Of a stretch of 64,000 nt of DNA, positions 1-13,199 are shown piece after piece. The first letter of the stretch is position 1. Each line of letters starts with the position of its first letter. The position numbers and the translations under genes were made by a program. This DNA is from Pohlia nutans. Lineage: Eukaryota; Streptophyta; Bryopsida; Bryales; Mniaceae. Under the pieces are notes generated by a model. The model saw only the letters and a list, made by a program, of their open reading frames with translations, did no database searches and was not told the origin of the DNA. Location of the stretch: NCBI GenBank assembly GCA_022496805.1, contig CM040086.1:6698501-6762500 (forward strand), written 5' to 3'.

Positions 1-1648
1 ATTCATAAGCTCTGGAGTTCTAAAATTAGGCTTCTGTAGGGAAACCATGACACTGAGCATAGTTTTGATTCTTAGAATGGTTAGGTTTTTAAATTTCCTT
101 GTTAGAAAAGCAAGGAGAATTCCTATGTACGAAATAGTGTATTATTTGGATTCCATATGCAAAGTTCGAAGAGTTCAAAGTTTGATCTCAAACTGATGAG
201 GTGATGTGCGAGATTTTGGAGTGTTGAATATAAGTAGGTGTCGCTATTAGGTGTGGTTACCTTAGGTATCAACAACAAACCTCTGCAATTTGGATCACTG
301 AGTATCAGATATGTAGTATTTTGAGTTGTTCAGATGAATGTTGCAAACTGGCTTTAGATTTAATTTCCAGATCCGGAAGGCCTAGTTCATCATACACGAG
401 GAGCCTTGGAAGAAGAAGAAGAAAAAAAGATTCAGTATAATTTGACTGTTTCACGAACGTTTAGACAACATCATAAAGAGAATCTCCCTATGTTGACCTA
501 CCATGAATCATCCACAAGATTCTCTTTATGATGTCTACAAGCGTTTGAAACGGTTTAATGTTTTTGAAAACTGCGTTCTCATTTACACAACACAGAACAG
601 AAGAAGTGCATTACTTAAACTGCCTGAAGCATTGGAAAGCCAGCAAAGATGGTTAGACTATTCAGTCATGCTCTGCATATTACAGAGCTCGATCTGCTTG
701 CAGTTTGACTTTACACAAATGACAACAGGGGCAGTAATGGTGCACGTTTGTGACACCGGAGATTCCTGGAGCTAAGATCCATATTCAAAGCAGCGCCATG
801 TTTGGACGGATTGTTTAACGATAACGATGATGTGCGGACGCTTGTGTGAGTTTCTGATCATGCAATCCAAACCTTACAATTGGTTGCAGAAAGATAGCAT
901 GACATACCACAGCGTTATTCTTCTTCGCCATTTGTAAACGGGGACCAATAGTGTGTACAAAATTTGATATGTATGTGGTACCTTTGGGAAGGAGAAATAC
1001 TTTTTTATGTATGCTTTATGTGTATGAGTTATGTTGATGGCAGGAGCATGCATAAACTGTACTCCACTTATGATCTTCTCTTGCTCTTGTCTAGCTTTCT
1101 GGTGCATGCTTCATTACAAGATTTTTGTTAAATATTGTAGGAGCCATTGCTTGTTTAGTTGAATCTGAGTATACCGAGACTGGTTTGATTTCCACAGGGT
1201 GATGGAGGACGGAAGAGGTGAATGTGAAAAATATGACTGGTAACTGCGAAGCATACCAGAGGCAAGGGAGGCTTACACGAACATGGGATTTCAGACCAAT
1301 TCTCCTTACGAGTCTTGCACCAAACGGTCAAGCCCCAATGTAATTTTGTGTTCCATTTGTCTCCTTCTGCACAGTTGACAATGCCGAGATGACTTTGATT
1401 TTTACAAACAATTCTTCTTAGTTATTACCCTTGACCTTCTACATAATGTAGCAGGACGGAAATTCAGAAATTTGCATGCATGTGAATTCCCCATCGCCAA
1501 TGCTGTTCATATGAGCTTTGAAGTAATTAGTATTTCACTATTTAGCTAATTATTCGTATTGATTTTTGAGCGGTACTTGCATGATACCATAATTTGAGGA
1601 TTTGATTTCATTTTTACAGGTCTATCCTACTAATGCACCTGTGGCTGC
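1..1648. other. No supported gene; possible 5' part of the coiled-coil gene
   Basis: I see no convincing exon here. A 90-codon open frame starts at 503, but it has no recognisable domain and no good splice context. AG acceptor-like sites occur near 1196 and 1619, so untranslated or upstream exons of the gene ending at 4458 could lie here. The rest is AT-rich and without visible repeats. Confidence 0.4.
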
Positions 1649-4458
1649 ATGCAGACTGATGTCTATGACAAATCAGAAGCCTTGGATCGGGAGAGATTGG
1701 ATGTTGCATGTTTGCGCCAAGACATCATTGATGAGTATGAGAAAAAAAGTGCGGAGCTTCTTAAGTACTTGGATTCCATGGAATCTGCGTTTGACCATCA
1801 ACGGTCGGAATATGAGAAGCGCGAAACAAATCTCAGAAGGGAAAATGAAGAGCTTAGGCTTGAGTTGGCACATGGCTGCAGGTACTGTGGCTACAGAGAG
1901 GCTATTGTGTACATGCCACTGAAAACATAGTACATTTATTATCTTCTGCTATCAAGAGCTAGGGTTTCTTGGGTTACATGCGCAGACATGATCAAAATTC
2001 TCACTCTTCAGTTTAGCAGGTCGCTCTATATATTGCACCTTTTGGGTACTTCTGCACAATTTGCACGCCATTTCAGTTTGATGGTTACGAATGTCGTGCT
2101 TATACAAGAACGGGTCCTTATTAGTCACGCAGGGCACATGTAGCTGAGCTCCTTGTGAAGGAGCAGGAGCGGGAGGAGAAAGCTCAACAGGTAGTTCAAG
2201 CGGTGCAAGCTCTGAAAATCGAGATGAAAGAGAAGGAAAGGATTGCCCAGAAGGAGCACAAGAAGGCCAAGGTTAGATGACTTGCATTAAATCATCTGCA
2301 CTTCATTTTATAGAATCACCATAATGGGGTATATACACCAGGATGCAGAAGTTCACTGCAGGGTCTATGTGAAGTTGAGAGTCGCAGGTGAAAAAATCAA
2401 TATCAACCTTAAACATGTTGGCAAGTTAAGAAGAGATATATGCTGGGATGATGGCCGTTTCAGTCAAGCTGTTGACCCGAAGAACATAACTTTTTCTGAT
2501 CTGTAATTCTATTGTTTTCACAACCAATAAAAGAGAGTAAGGTAAGGACAACCATAATTGCCACTTTTAGCGCTCAGCATCATTCCTATTATTAGACGGG
2601 AAATTTTTTGAATGTTCTCGTTAGCAAATGAAAGAGGATTCTAACACACGAAAGTATGCATTATATGGATACTGTGTGTAAAAGTAGTGAATGTTCAAAG
2701 TTGAAGATAGATGACTTGAAACTGAAAAGATGGTTAGGTGGTCTACATCCTCGTAATCAATAGAGTTATCCTTAAATTCATTCAAATTGGGGTGTTGAGC
2801 TTGTTTTAGTGAAAAAGTAGGGATAAACCTATAATGAATGATGCCGTGAGTAGGTGTTGGCAAGCCTTTTTTTGGTGGCTCAATAACAAATCTGAAATAG
2901 CCTTGAGTTTAAAAATAGCTCTGATATATACCCTTTGTCTATGATTTGAGAATGACGATTTTGGATTAGTGGCGATTATGTGTGTCCATACCTTAATTTG
3001 ACCTGAAAATCATTCATTCGTTATGCATGCACATGATTTCATTGATGACGATTGAAGCTTGCATGGAAGATTGATTCTTCATAATACTATCTTCGTTTTG
3101 AATGTGACAGGAGCTGCAGAATATGGTGGAAGATCTGCAGTTGACACTTGAGAAAAAGGAAGAAGAACACGAAAGCGTGAAGAGGCGTGAGGAGAGAGCC
3201 CGAAAGCACATCGAGGATGAGAATGATGAACTCAGGCGGAAAGCTGCCCTCGGTTGGATGCTTGGTTGCTTATCAGGTTTGTCCATCACATAACGCTGGA
3301 GATGTTCAAAAACGTTTTTACTGGAGATATTAAAAAATATTTAGATCTGAAGCTTGCGAGATACCATGATTTTTTGAAAGGAGCTGCAAACACCTTCGGC
3401 CCAATTGCTAATACTAATATCTAAGATGATCTGATTCTGCGACACGTTATTCTTTTCGTGCAAATCCTCTCACATTTTGAGTTCCAAGAATGAAAGTGGT
3501 GGTACTCTGCTAACCATTATAGGCAAGTGTAGTTACTACTAACCAAACGGAGGGTAGTCAATACTACTCTAGGCTGTTTGTGACCACTGGTTTTTTGAAA
3601 ATTGAACAAGTTGTACGTGCTTGTGTTGTGGCAGAACTTTATTTGCGGCTGGATCCCGAGGTCGGAACTGGCGGGATAATAAAACTGGTGCGCAAAGTTC
3701 AGCGAGAGTTGGAATGTGGGAATCAGGTTTTCAGCACCGGAGGTATGATGCCTCCAAAGCTGGAATATGAGTTGATTCAAAGAGAGATCCGGAGGTTGAT
3801 AAACGCTAGTGCCCCAGTACGACCAGATTTAACAGAGAAACTACGTACTAGTGCCTCCATGCTGAGGACCACCAAGCCAAAAGAATTTACGGGCGAGCTT
3901 CCAGGTGATCGTCGAAAGAAGCTTCGGCTCAATAAATTTCTTCGCGACCAGGAGGCATCACTGAGAAGCATTTCTGCACCTTCACAGCTGTGAGTCTTGC
4001 AATTTTCATGTATGGAGGAACGGATAGTAATCAATGCATGTGAAAAATTATTGTGCTGGTGTGTGGAAACTTTTATACAAGGCCATCAGCACATTATCAA
4101 GATAGAAAAGCAACCTAACTTTGAGTATTACTGAGAAGTAATATTTGTGCAACACGACTGCTTGTGTGACATCAATTTTTTTGACAGGCCTCTGAGACGG
4201 GAGTCTACTGCTTATCAACCATTTACTCTAAGAGACCATCCCAAACAAAAGCATCATGTAGCATGTCACCAGGATGTTCAGAAGAGAGGGCCTGGGACTT
4301 GGGCAGAGGCGAGGCTTGTGGAAGCGGATCAGGCTGCCAAGGCCAAGCAAACTTCTTATCAGGAGATCAAGAGGATTTTGCAGGGTTTAGAAAGTAGCAT
4401 GACCTACCTTTTGGGCCAAGAAAGGCGGCGTCGCTTGTATAATCAACGTAGGTTATAA
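1649..4458 (+). CDS. Five-exon coiled-coil protein gene of unknown function
   Basis: Five exons join with matching phases at GT-AG sites: 1649 (or an acceptor at 1654)-1881, 2133-2271, 3111-3276, 3635-3989 and 4187-4458, ending in TAA. Exons 1-3 are heptad-rich and highly charged (Glu, Lys, Arg, Gln), as in a long coiled coil. Exon 1 carries an RRENEELRLELA stretch and exon 3 a KHIEDENDELRRKAA stretch. Exons 4-5 encode a mixed domain with a basic patch (GDRRKKLRLNKF), ending in a second charged helix (QERRRRLYNQRRL). I recognise no named family. The ATG at 1649 has an in-frame TAA shortly upstream (1631), so either translation starts there or an acceptor at 1653-1654 joins further 5' exons. 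Phase agreement across all four introns is the main evidence that it is real. Confidence 0.7.
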
Positions 4459-4481
4459 CATACCTCACAACTTTGCCAATC

Positions 4482-4507
4482 TTTTTTTTTTTTTTTTTTT
4501 TTTTTTT
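4482..4507. repeat. Poly(T) tract just after the coiled-coil gene stop
   Basis: An uninterrupted run of 26 T begins 24 bases after the stop codon, followed by a second T-rich stretch. It may belong to the 3' UTR or be a retroposed poly(A) tail on the other strand. No B-box-like sequence is seen next to it. Confidence 0.8.
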
Positions 4508-4775
4508 CCCTTTTTTTCCTTCCTCCTGGGTTTGGAAACATCTTTGCCATCTTCGATTCTGTATATATTTCGTCTCAGTGGGTTTACGATTGTCTTGGGT
4601 TTGAATCGGTACCTGCTTCTGGTGGTATGTGGTCGGCGAAGAGAACAAGCCTCCAAAGACGTTTCAGGGCACACCACGCTAGTAGGAGCTGCAGGGATCA
4701 CTGGGATTGATGGTGGGAATACATAGCCTGCTGACATCATGTGGTGAGTCACCCCAAAGATTTAATAACACAACC

Positions 4776-4918
4776 ATGTTGCCTCACTGCTGGTTCCACA
4801 TTTTGGTCAAGTCTGGTGTGGCCCGAATTGGGCCTCATGTTTGTTATTTTGCAGTTTTGAGTAGGTCCTTTTGTTTAATTTATTTGTTTATTGACCATCA
4901 CATGCAATGATAGTGTGG
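4776..4918 (+). repeat. Fragment of the TTAA/CCCCTAA short-element family
   Basis: The stretch around a GGGCCTCATG word, then TTGTTATTTTGCAG, TTTGAGTAGGTCC and an ATTTATTTG/ACATGCAATG tail matches in order the interiors of the bounded elements at 48550-48803 and 61558-61759. The TTAA-CCCCTAA termini are missing, so this is a truncated copy. Confidence 0.5.
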
Positions 4919-4919
4919 C

Positions 4920-7114
4920 AAGTGTGCGCAAAGGGAGCATGACTAAGGAGGTCTAAGTGTATTGGGGCTCTGTAAATGATAGAGGGAGACGAAGTTAAGG
5001 TGAATTTTTGTTTTATGTAAGGTAGGAGCACCCAAAATCAATCTCTGAAATTTCAGTGGTTGGTTTTACAATTTCCTACCTTAACATATGCAATAACTTA
5101 TTATTCCTAGTACGTTGCTCGTGTAGTAAGGGATCCACCATTTATACATGAGAAATGTATAGTTTATACCTGGGATATTCGTGGAGAGTTGCAATTGGGC
5201 AAGTGATAACAATGGTGACCTTCTAAGTGCCTCGATGGCTAAAAGCGACCACTTCCATATCTTGAAGAGTTGCAATTAACCATTTAAGAAGCTTCAAGCT
5301 TACAAAATGTACCAATAAAAAGAAGAAATTGTGCCCTACTATTTTGAATGATAGAAATATGTTTAAAAAATTGTTCTATTCATGTTGCTATGATTCACCA
5401 AATATTTTGAAGATTTTAGTTTAAATGTGTTCTTGAAAAAATAAACTCAAAAAATTAAGCAACCAAAAAATCTCCAAAACCACTACATTTAGAATATTAC
5501 ATTTCAACCAGTCACAAAAATTCATTCACGTATTGCCAATATCTTATTCATAATTGAATTACAAAATATTTTTAAATTCTAAGTTTCAAATTCTATATAA
5601 AAATATTAGTAATAGCAATCACAAATCTAACCATATGGATAGAATCTAAGATTTATAATGTATAGCTTTTATTCATACATCAAGTTCAAAATATCCCTCT
5701 TGCATTTTATAATGCATCTTTGTAAATTTCCCAAATTTGGAGAGAAATGTTTGAGAGTCATTTTAGTGCACAGGTCTATTTTTGACACTTTTTGCTTTCT
5801 GCGTCAAATGGTTCAGTTCTCGGGCTACGTTTTGACATTGCAAGGCTATTTTAGGGCACACCAAATTTTTGCACGAGTTTTTTTGGGTACGAATCATGTG
5901 TTTATATGATGATTTTGATTTACTTTATAGCTTAAACTTTTTTCATTTGAGCATTTTTGAAAACAAATTTCACCTCTAACTGAGTTGTTAGGAAATTTTC
6001 AGCATCCTTTTTTAACACTATAATATTATGATCTTGCAATCTATGAGGCCAAATGACTCCAAATTTGATCCACATCATTTACAACATGTATACTACAAGA
6101 TCGTATGGTTGAGATTTGTATACCTCACCTACATTAGACCTATAACACATCAAAAACAATGATATTTTAAGCCCAAAAAAGCTAGGGACGCTTAGGGGTT
6201 ATATGTGTATTTAGAATGCCAACCATTGTCCAAAGTTTCACTCTACAAAGATGCTATTGGCCCCTAAAGGTCCTCACACGTTTTGTAAAAGTTAAAACCC
6301 TGCATTTTTTTCACACATTTGAAATATCACATACCGGTAGTATGATTTATATTTTTTCATAGATAGTCATTAACATTATGCATGCATGAAAAAAATTCAA
6401 CATGATTGGAAGATATACAAGCTTTTGTAAATATTTACAATTTTTGTTATGCAAACAAGAATACAAGAATAGGATTCAAAATAAATAGAGTTTGGACTAA
6501 TGTTTAGTAGTTAAAAAATGAAAGTGAAGAGATTAAAAGACACTCATGATTGGAGCATCCTTAATCCTTTGACGCGCCAGCGTCCATATTCTGGACGATG
6601 GATGATTTCCGACACGTCCCTTAACCACACACGGTGATGTTTTTCATCCATCCAAAATTTTCTTAATTCTTGTGCTAGTTGACTATCATTTGTACAGTAT
6701 GGATCCTCAAAATAAGATAATTTGAATTTTTGAAAAATTACAAAAGTTGTTTATGTCAAGTTTCAATCTTAGTTCAAAAAGTGAGACCGTGAACATGATT
6801 TTCCGTAATAAGTAGAATCAAATAATGGAAACCGTACCATCTTGTAGTGCATGTTATTCCAATTTCATTACAATATTATTTAAATTTTTTGTGTTAATTT
6901 TGGATTTTTAATTGAATTTCAAGAGAAAACCTTGCAAAATTAATTAAAAAATATTAATAATAAATATGATGAATCCAGCCGCACAGATATTATTTTCACA
7001 TTGAAATCTACAACTTTGCTTTTTACATCAACTCCATTTTCGTTTTTCATCAACCATTTTATAACAAATCTTTGAAAACAATGTTGAATCGGGACCTTAA
7101 AGGGTTAATCCTTT
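4920..7114. other. AT-rich intergenic DNA with dispersed repeats, no gene
   Basis: No coding region is supported. Positions 5380-5720 match, with divergence, 44330-44525 in the same orientation and 59090-59440 inverted; shared words include AATCTAACCATATG, CTCCAAAACCACTAC and AAAATATTxxTAATAGCAATC. A CTTAGGGGTTA word near 6198 resembles the end of the TTAA/CCCCTAA family. Confidence 0.55.
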
Positions 7115-7803
7115 ATGCAAAAATAATGCATTGACAACAAAATTGCATGGGCAGTTTTTTATTTCAAAAATAGAATACTTAAAATTTACTTTTGAAGGTT
7201 AATTCTAGAATGTTTTTGAATTCATATTTTTTATTTCCAAATTACCATTTTAATTTTAAACTGTGTACACATAAACAATCATTTTAAAATAGTAAATTCC
7301 ATATTACATTACACTTGAAAATTTCCAAACAATACTCTATACACATAAATTCATCTGTAGAAAATTTAAGGCTTCTTCAAATCAAATGCAACTATAGAAT
7401 GCTTTTGTTTCATTTCAATATATGAGTCCAAATTATATGTATCACTCAATGTTTCTAATCATGAATTTTACATACAAACCTTTGACATAGACAAATGAAC
7501 TTCAACAATCAATGATTTGTAGAAAATGGGTAATTCAAATCATATTCAAATTATTTGTTGTAGGAAAGTAAATCACATCAACTAAAAGAATCATTTGTTG
7601 TAAAAGTGTAAAATCATCCCAAGTGAAATAATTATATAGTACAAATTATAGCAATCTGATTGGTGACACTAAATACACTCTTACAAGAAAACTTGGATTT
7701 GGAGATTGTGAAAATTAAACACGTCCCATCAAATGTGTGCTAATTTACAAGGGCCTTCAAAATATGTTAAAGAGGGCCCTTTAAGCCCAAAACTTGACAC
7801 ATT
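7115..7803 (-). repeat. Left arm of a ~0.69-kb inverted repeat
   Basis: Read in reverse complement, this stretch matches 21972-24085 once CACTA-B and its duplicated TCT are removed, over about 690 bp. Landmarks run in the reverse order: GCATGGGCAGTTTTTTATTTC (7147), CACTCAATGTTTCTAATCATG (7443), CAATCTGATTGGTGACA (7653) and GGGCCCTTTAAGCCC (7778). An AAGGGTTAA word lies just outside its left end. It contains the unoccupied site corresponding to the CACTA-B insertion. It is probably a dispersed repeat present in two orientations. Confidence 0.8.
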
Positions 7804-8832
7804 TGCCATATCTTTAACCTTTCAAAAAATAAAATTACACTACATTTCAAGAGCCCTTTAAATCTTTTGAAAGTCGATATCATTGGTCCTTTGTCCTCTA
7901 GGCATCATCTTAAGGGTGGGTCAAACAAACTCTTTGTTCACAATAACCTTCTCAGTTGACCAGAGTTTTTCTTCTTTTTTGATTTTCAAATGTGATTCTA
8001 ATAATATTAATCTAACTTTCCATTTTCATCTACATCAAGAAGGCCGCATTAAGGATGTTCTAATACAATATAAACAAGAAATCACAAACAAACAATTTCA
8101 TACAAGAAAATTTAGATTTATTTGTAAGAATTTTCATAATGATGTGATGTGCACCCATTGCAACAGATTGATTGATGCAAACTGCATGCATATAGTGCCA
8201 TGATAGAGTGATGCAATGCGCATGCATACAATGCCACAATGTGACATTTGCAATGTGCATGCACTGCTAGAGTGTGCATTAAAGATACCTCATCAGTGTC
8301 CTTCAATTGCTTTTTAATAGTGGCATCGACTATGGATTAAAGTTAAAGAATTGACAAGGTGAAAGGTTTCCCATCACAATTGTACCATGTGAACAAATTT
8401 TGCATCGTCTGATACTCAACAAAAGACGAGTAGGAAACAAACAAACATTGCCAATCTTACTCTAAAACAAAGAAAAAAAAAGGATTCTCTTAGCCTATAA
8501 AATAGTGTCATACTATTAAAATCAGGTGTCATACAAGAATCAAATTCGGACCACTTAATAAAGACTCTTTTGACTGCTCACACTATAATTCAACTTAAAG
8601 AAGTGACCACCAAACACACAACTCCCTACATAATTATACAAACCTAGTTAAAATACAAAATCCATTTGCTTTTTGTTACTTGTTACTTCGTACTTAAATT
8701 TGTGACTAACTTACTCATACAGAGTTTACCCTTTGAAGGCATCAAGGGTAGCAAGCGCCATTTTGGTCTTAGTGGCTAAGTTAGTAGGACTTCCCCTAAG
8801 AGACTCTTGATTCTAGGTGGCCTTTTGGACTA
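7804..8832. other. AT-rich spacer left of CACTA-A
   Basis: No gene is supported. A short irregular repeat of TGCATGCA/ATGCAATGTGCATGCA words is found at 8180-8270. The two ORFs over it are low-complexity Cys/His/Met strings produced by that repeat. Confidence 0.5.
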
Positions 8833-8865
8833 CACTATAAGAAACCCGTGTTTTTTGTGATGTTC
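8833..8865 (+). repeat. CACTA-A left terminal inverted repeat
   Basis: These 33 bases, starting CACTATAAGAAACCC, are identical to the reverse complement of 18047-18079. The preceding three bases, CTA, are the target-site copy. Confidence 0.95.
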
Positions 8866-9209
8866 TGAAAAACTGCGTCGTGTTTTTCTCCTGTCATCAT
8901 GTTAGTCGCTTGTGTCTCGGCGAACGTAAGGATGTCCACGCGGTACTTTGCTACAGTTGCCAATATGGTCTGTCGGTCCACCCGTGTGTACCTCAAAACG
9001 CGAAGATGTTAGCAAAAACGTGCCCGTTCCGTAGGACGTCTCGCAGGACATCCTGGGCAACGCAAAACTGCCACGTCGGCAAGGCAATCCCGTTTCACCA
9101 AGGGTAAGTTTGGAAAAGTTACTGGTGTGCGAGGTAGAATGCAGCCCGGCTGTAAAAAAAACAGCATAATGGGCAGCGGTTTGCAAGAGCAAAAGGAAAA
9201 ATGCATCGT

Positions 9210-9660
9210 CTTATTAAATACTCTTTATTTTTTTCCCGTTTTAATGTAATTTTATAATACCACTACATTTAGAATATTCATTTTATTTTCATTATTTTGC
9301 ACTCTCAGAATTTGTCATTTGTCAATTTCTTATAATAGTCTTAAATAATAATATTTTAATGATATTATTATAATATATTAATAATACTGAATATTTTAAT
9401 AATAAAATAAAATAAAATAATATTAAAATATATTATATTATATATTAAATTCATTTTTACATTAAAATATTAAAATAATAATATTAAAATATTAAAATAT
9501 TAATATTAAAATGTTAAAATATTATTATTATTATTTTAATATTAAAATATTATTAAAAATGTGTTATTTCCAAAAATAGACTTTTATAAAATACTATGAT
9601 TTTTTAAAATTTATGGTACAATATACACGTGGACATATTATTCATTTCAGAATTTACAAT
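9210..9660. repeat. AT-only low-complexity tract in CACTA-A
   Basis: Long runs of ATTAAAATATT and TATTATTATT words make up the stretch, with almost no G or C between about 9340 and 9560. It separates the GC-richer left terminus from the 470-bp array. No coding content. Confidence 0.8.
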
Positions 9661-9699
9661 TCTTCATCTACATGGCAAGCAAAATTCCACGTCGGACGA

Positions 9700-11480
9700 G
9701 CTCACACATCATACTATTCACGATGGCGAGAGTAACGTCCACATGTTTCGGTGAACATCCTCTGGTATGTCCGCGATGACGTCCAGGAAATGCAACGATG
9801 TCCCTAGCAGAAACGTCCACGATGTGTGTGCAGACGTCTCAAACGGTATCTCTGTAGACATCCTTGAAGACATCCGAAACAACATCAAAGTGAACGTCCA
9901 TATGCATTCATGTCTCACTCGATGTGCGAGGTGTCTCAAATGTCATCCGTAATGGCGCACTCCGAACGTGTGCTATGACATCCCGGCAGACATTTGTATG
10001 TTGTTGGTGACATGTCCGCGACGACATCCGCGACGATCGGGCCCGCGTCTCTAACATTGTATTCATGGATGTCCAGAGGGATGTCCCATTAAACATCTGC
10101 GACGACTTTCCTGATGCTGCAGGATGTCTTGGCAGAGACGTCCACTATGACACGGTAGAGGACGTCGCTGACGTCGGCGATGACAGCGCACGATCACATA
10201 CGACACAAAACAGGACGTTGTAGAGATCGTCCAGTGGAACACTTAGATGTCTCATGGAACGCAGCAGTATCTCTGAGGCTGAGACGTCATGTATGCTTCT
10301 GCAGAGCTCACAAAGGGTGTCTCTCTAAACATCCGTGAGAATGCATCGGAGACTACATGTGAGACCTGTGGATGCACAAATGTCTCAGGCGATGTACGCG
10401 TTCTCTCAGGGGTCATCCGTGATGGCGCGCTCCATACGTGTGCTAGGACATCCTGCATGCATCCGCATGTTGTTGGTGACGTGTCAGCGATGATATCTGC
10501 GAGAGACGGGCCTGCATCTCCATAGAAACGTTTGCGTGGGATGTCTGCTGTGATGTCCAACCTTACATCGCCGCAGTCATCCAGCACGCACGTATGCGTG
10601 TTTGCTGAGACGTCCATTGCGACACGGCAAAGGACATAGCGGACGTCCATAATGACATGGCACACCACATCCGTCACAATCGCAGACATCAGACAAATCA
10701 TCCATCGGAACAGTGGGTCGTCTCACTCAACATAGGTGGATGTCTTTATCTGTAACGTCCAAGATGCTTCTGCAGACGTCACATACAATGACTCTCCGGA
10801 CATTTGTGAAGACATCAAACGCCAGAGACAAAACCATGTCCAAGCACGGATGTCTTAGATGACATACAAGATGTCCGAGAGGTCATCCGTGATGGCGCGC
10901 TCCAAACGCCTCGTGGGACATCCCGCTGTACATGAGCATGTTTTTGATGACGTGTTAGCGATGACATCCGCAACGACGGGGCCCGCGTCTTGATCATTGT
11001 GATCAAGGATGTCCATACGGATGTCTCATCAAACATTGCCGCATACATCCGCCATGTATCAGGGCGTCTTTGGAGAGACGCCCAATGTGACACGTTAGAG
11101 GACGTCACTCACGTCTGCGCTGACATTGCACAAGCACATACGTCACACTGCAGGACGTCCCCAATAACGTCCCCCGTGACTGCTAAACGTATCCCTGAAC
11201 ATAGCTCTATGTCTCCAGCTTAAACGTCCGGGATGCTGTTACAGACATTACAGAGGGTGTCTCTGTAGACATCCGTATGACATCATGCGCGACATAAGAG
11301 AGAACGTCCGAGCACGACTCTCTCAGTTGATGTACGCAATGTCTCAGAGGTCATCCATGACGCTCCGGACGTGTCCTGTGACATCATCTTGTTCATGCGT
11401 ATGTTGTAGAAGACGTGTCAGCGATGACAACCGCAACAAGCGGACACTGATGAGGGCCGCGGTAATATTGGGCGAATACC
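9700..11480. repeat. 470-bp diverged tandem array in the CACTA-A subterminal region
   Basis: A CATCCGTxATGGCGC-type landmark recurs at 9944, 10414, 10884 and 11352, giving spacings of 470, 470 and 468 bases. A second landmark (GCGATGACATCCGCAAC with variants) follows each one by about 75-80 bases, so whole units repeat, not just single words. Four units are visible and diverged. The long ORFs over this area, such as the minus-strand frame at 10252-10701, are by-products of the repeat. CATCCGT and GCGATGACATCCGCAAC words recur at 12688 and 12186-12285, suggesting further broken units. Confidence 0.8.
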
Positions 11481-11564
11481 ACTTCTCCTCCACTCTTTCC
11501 TTCCACTGAGACACATCGTCCTCTCATACATCTTCTGCACCATACGTTGCGGAGCCTTCTTCGT

Positions 11565-11771
11565 TTAATCAGCCCAACCCACTCTGGGATCAAGGTCCTT
11601 CGCATACGGACTAGATGTCCGGCCTTTTCCACGATCGTACGTCGCCATTTCGCCATCCAGATATCCATAGTCATCAATAGTGATGGGTAGTCGCTCGTGC
11701 TTCACGTACGTCATTGCGTCCCAATTATGCGACGACATGTGACCGGTCTCATCGTCGTACTTGCACCTCAT
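11565..11771 (-). pseudogene. Unrecognised coding-like fragment inside CACTA-A
   Basis: This 68-codon minus-strand frame lies in a stretch largely free of the GACGTC subterminal words, and its composition looks protein-like (MRCKYDDETGHMSSHNWD at the start, ending DPRVGWAD). It may be an exon of a captured gene or a remnant of the element's own second gene. I cannot name it. Confidence 0.3.
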
Positions 11772-12078
11772 GAAACTTCGATATCAAAAGGCGCCTTTGT
11801 AGGCTCAAGCCACATATCACACGAATCATGCAAATCCCTTTTTCTTGAATATTTAACCCCAACAAATTATGGTTTCAAAATGACCAATTCGATTCATCAT
11901 GTTCTGAGAAATGTGATTCGGATAGTGTAAAAAATTTGCATTCTGTACATAATCTGTACAGACATCCTCTAGCAATGTTACCCAGTCTAAGTAGAAGTTG
12001 CCGAGAATGTGGACGTAATATCTTAGAAAGCAACTGTCAACGAAGTATTGCCGCAGTATAACCTTTACATTAACCTTG

Positions 12079-12110
12079 CACTATAAGAAACCAACATTTT
12101 TGGTGATGTC
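12079..12110 (+). repeat. Internal second CACTA-type terminus
   Basis: CACTATAAGAAACC followed by TTTTTGGTGATGTC closely copies the outer left end of CACTA-A. A decayed opposite end (reverse complement reads CACGCTATAAGAAAC) is near 17373. No matching target duplication flanks this pair, so it may be a nested related element or an internal duplication of the end. Confidence 0.55.
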
Positions 12111-13199
12111 TTCAGTTATGTCGACGTGTTTTTTTGATGTCTTGGTGCTAGCCACTGATGTCTCGCATGTTGTAGGTGATGTGTCAGCGATGACATCCGC
12201 AACAAGCGGACACTGATGAGGGCCTTGGTTTAGGTTTAGGGCAACGGCCTCATCGTCGTATCTGCAGCCTACGACATGTTAGCGATGACATCCGCAACAA
12301 GGGAGCCCGCCTCTCAAACATTATTTTTAAGGATGTTGGCATGTTGGTCCCAGCCGAGGTCCCAGCTTGCATCGCTGCAAATAACCGCCATGCAACGGTG
12401 CGTGTTTGCCGAGACGTCCATTGCGACACGGAAGAAGACACAGACGTCGTCCACAATGACAGGGCCATGTTCAAACGTCAGAATTGAAGACATCAGCCAC
12501 AACATCCACCATAACGGTTTGACGTCTCACTCAACATAGCTGGATGTCTTCATCTGAAACGTCCAAGACGCGTCTGCAAAAGTCAGAATCAGTGTCTCTC
12601 CGGACATCCATAAAGACATCCAACTTGACATAGGAGACATCGTGCAAGCACGGATATAATTGTTGACGTACTAGATGTCTGAACAGTCATCCGTGACAGT
12701 TGAAAGAACATCCTCTGAGACATAGGACGCGCCATAGGACACAACGGACAAGCACGTCTGTCGCAGTCGATGTACGCAATGTCTCAGCGGTCACAACACA
12801 AACTTTCACCGATGTCTCAGACGATTTACGCGATGTTTTTTGAGACGTCCTTGGCGACATGGTTTAGGACATACATGACGTCCGGGATGACCTATCACGA
12901 GCACATACGTCACACTTGGAGACGTCACAAAGAACGTCCAAAAGAATGCGAATACGTCTTTCTGAACAGAAGTTTATTAGAAAAATGTCTATATGAGGAT
13001 GCACTGTATTGTCCATGTGGTTGAAGTTTGCCACGTTGAATCTGTACCTGTTACATTCAATGTTGGCGACTCGCACATTACTTGAGGATTTAACCCATGG
13101 AAATGAGCAACACCGTCGTGCATGGTATAGTTCACCATATTGAGGAAATTCAGAGTTGTGAATTATCATGCCTTTTGGTGCACATTTGGGCACATTGTG

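Noticed and set aside
4367..4752. Lys-rich minus-strand ORFs
   Set aside because: They are translations of the poly(T) tract and overlap the last exon of the coiled-coil gene.
10252..10701. 149-codon minus-strand ORF
   Set aside because: It lies on the 470-bp array and its repeating peptides (MDVSANTH-like) simply translate the GACGTC/GATGTC words.
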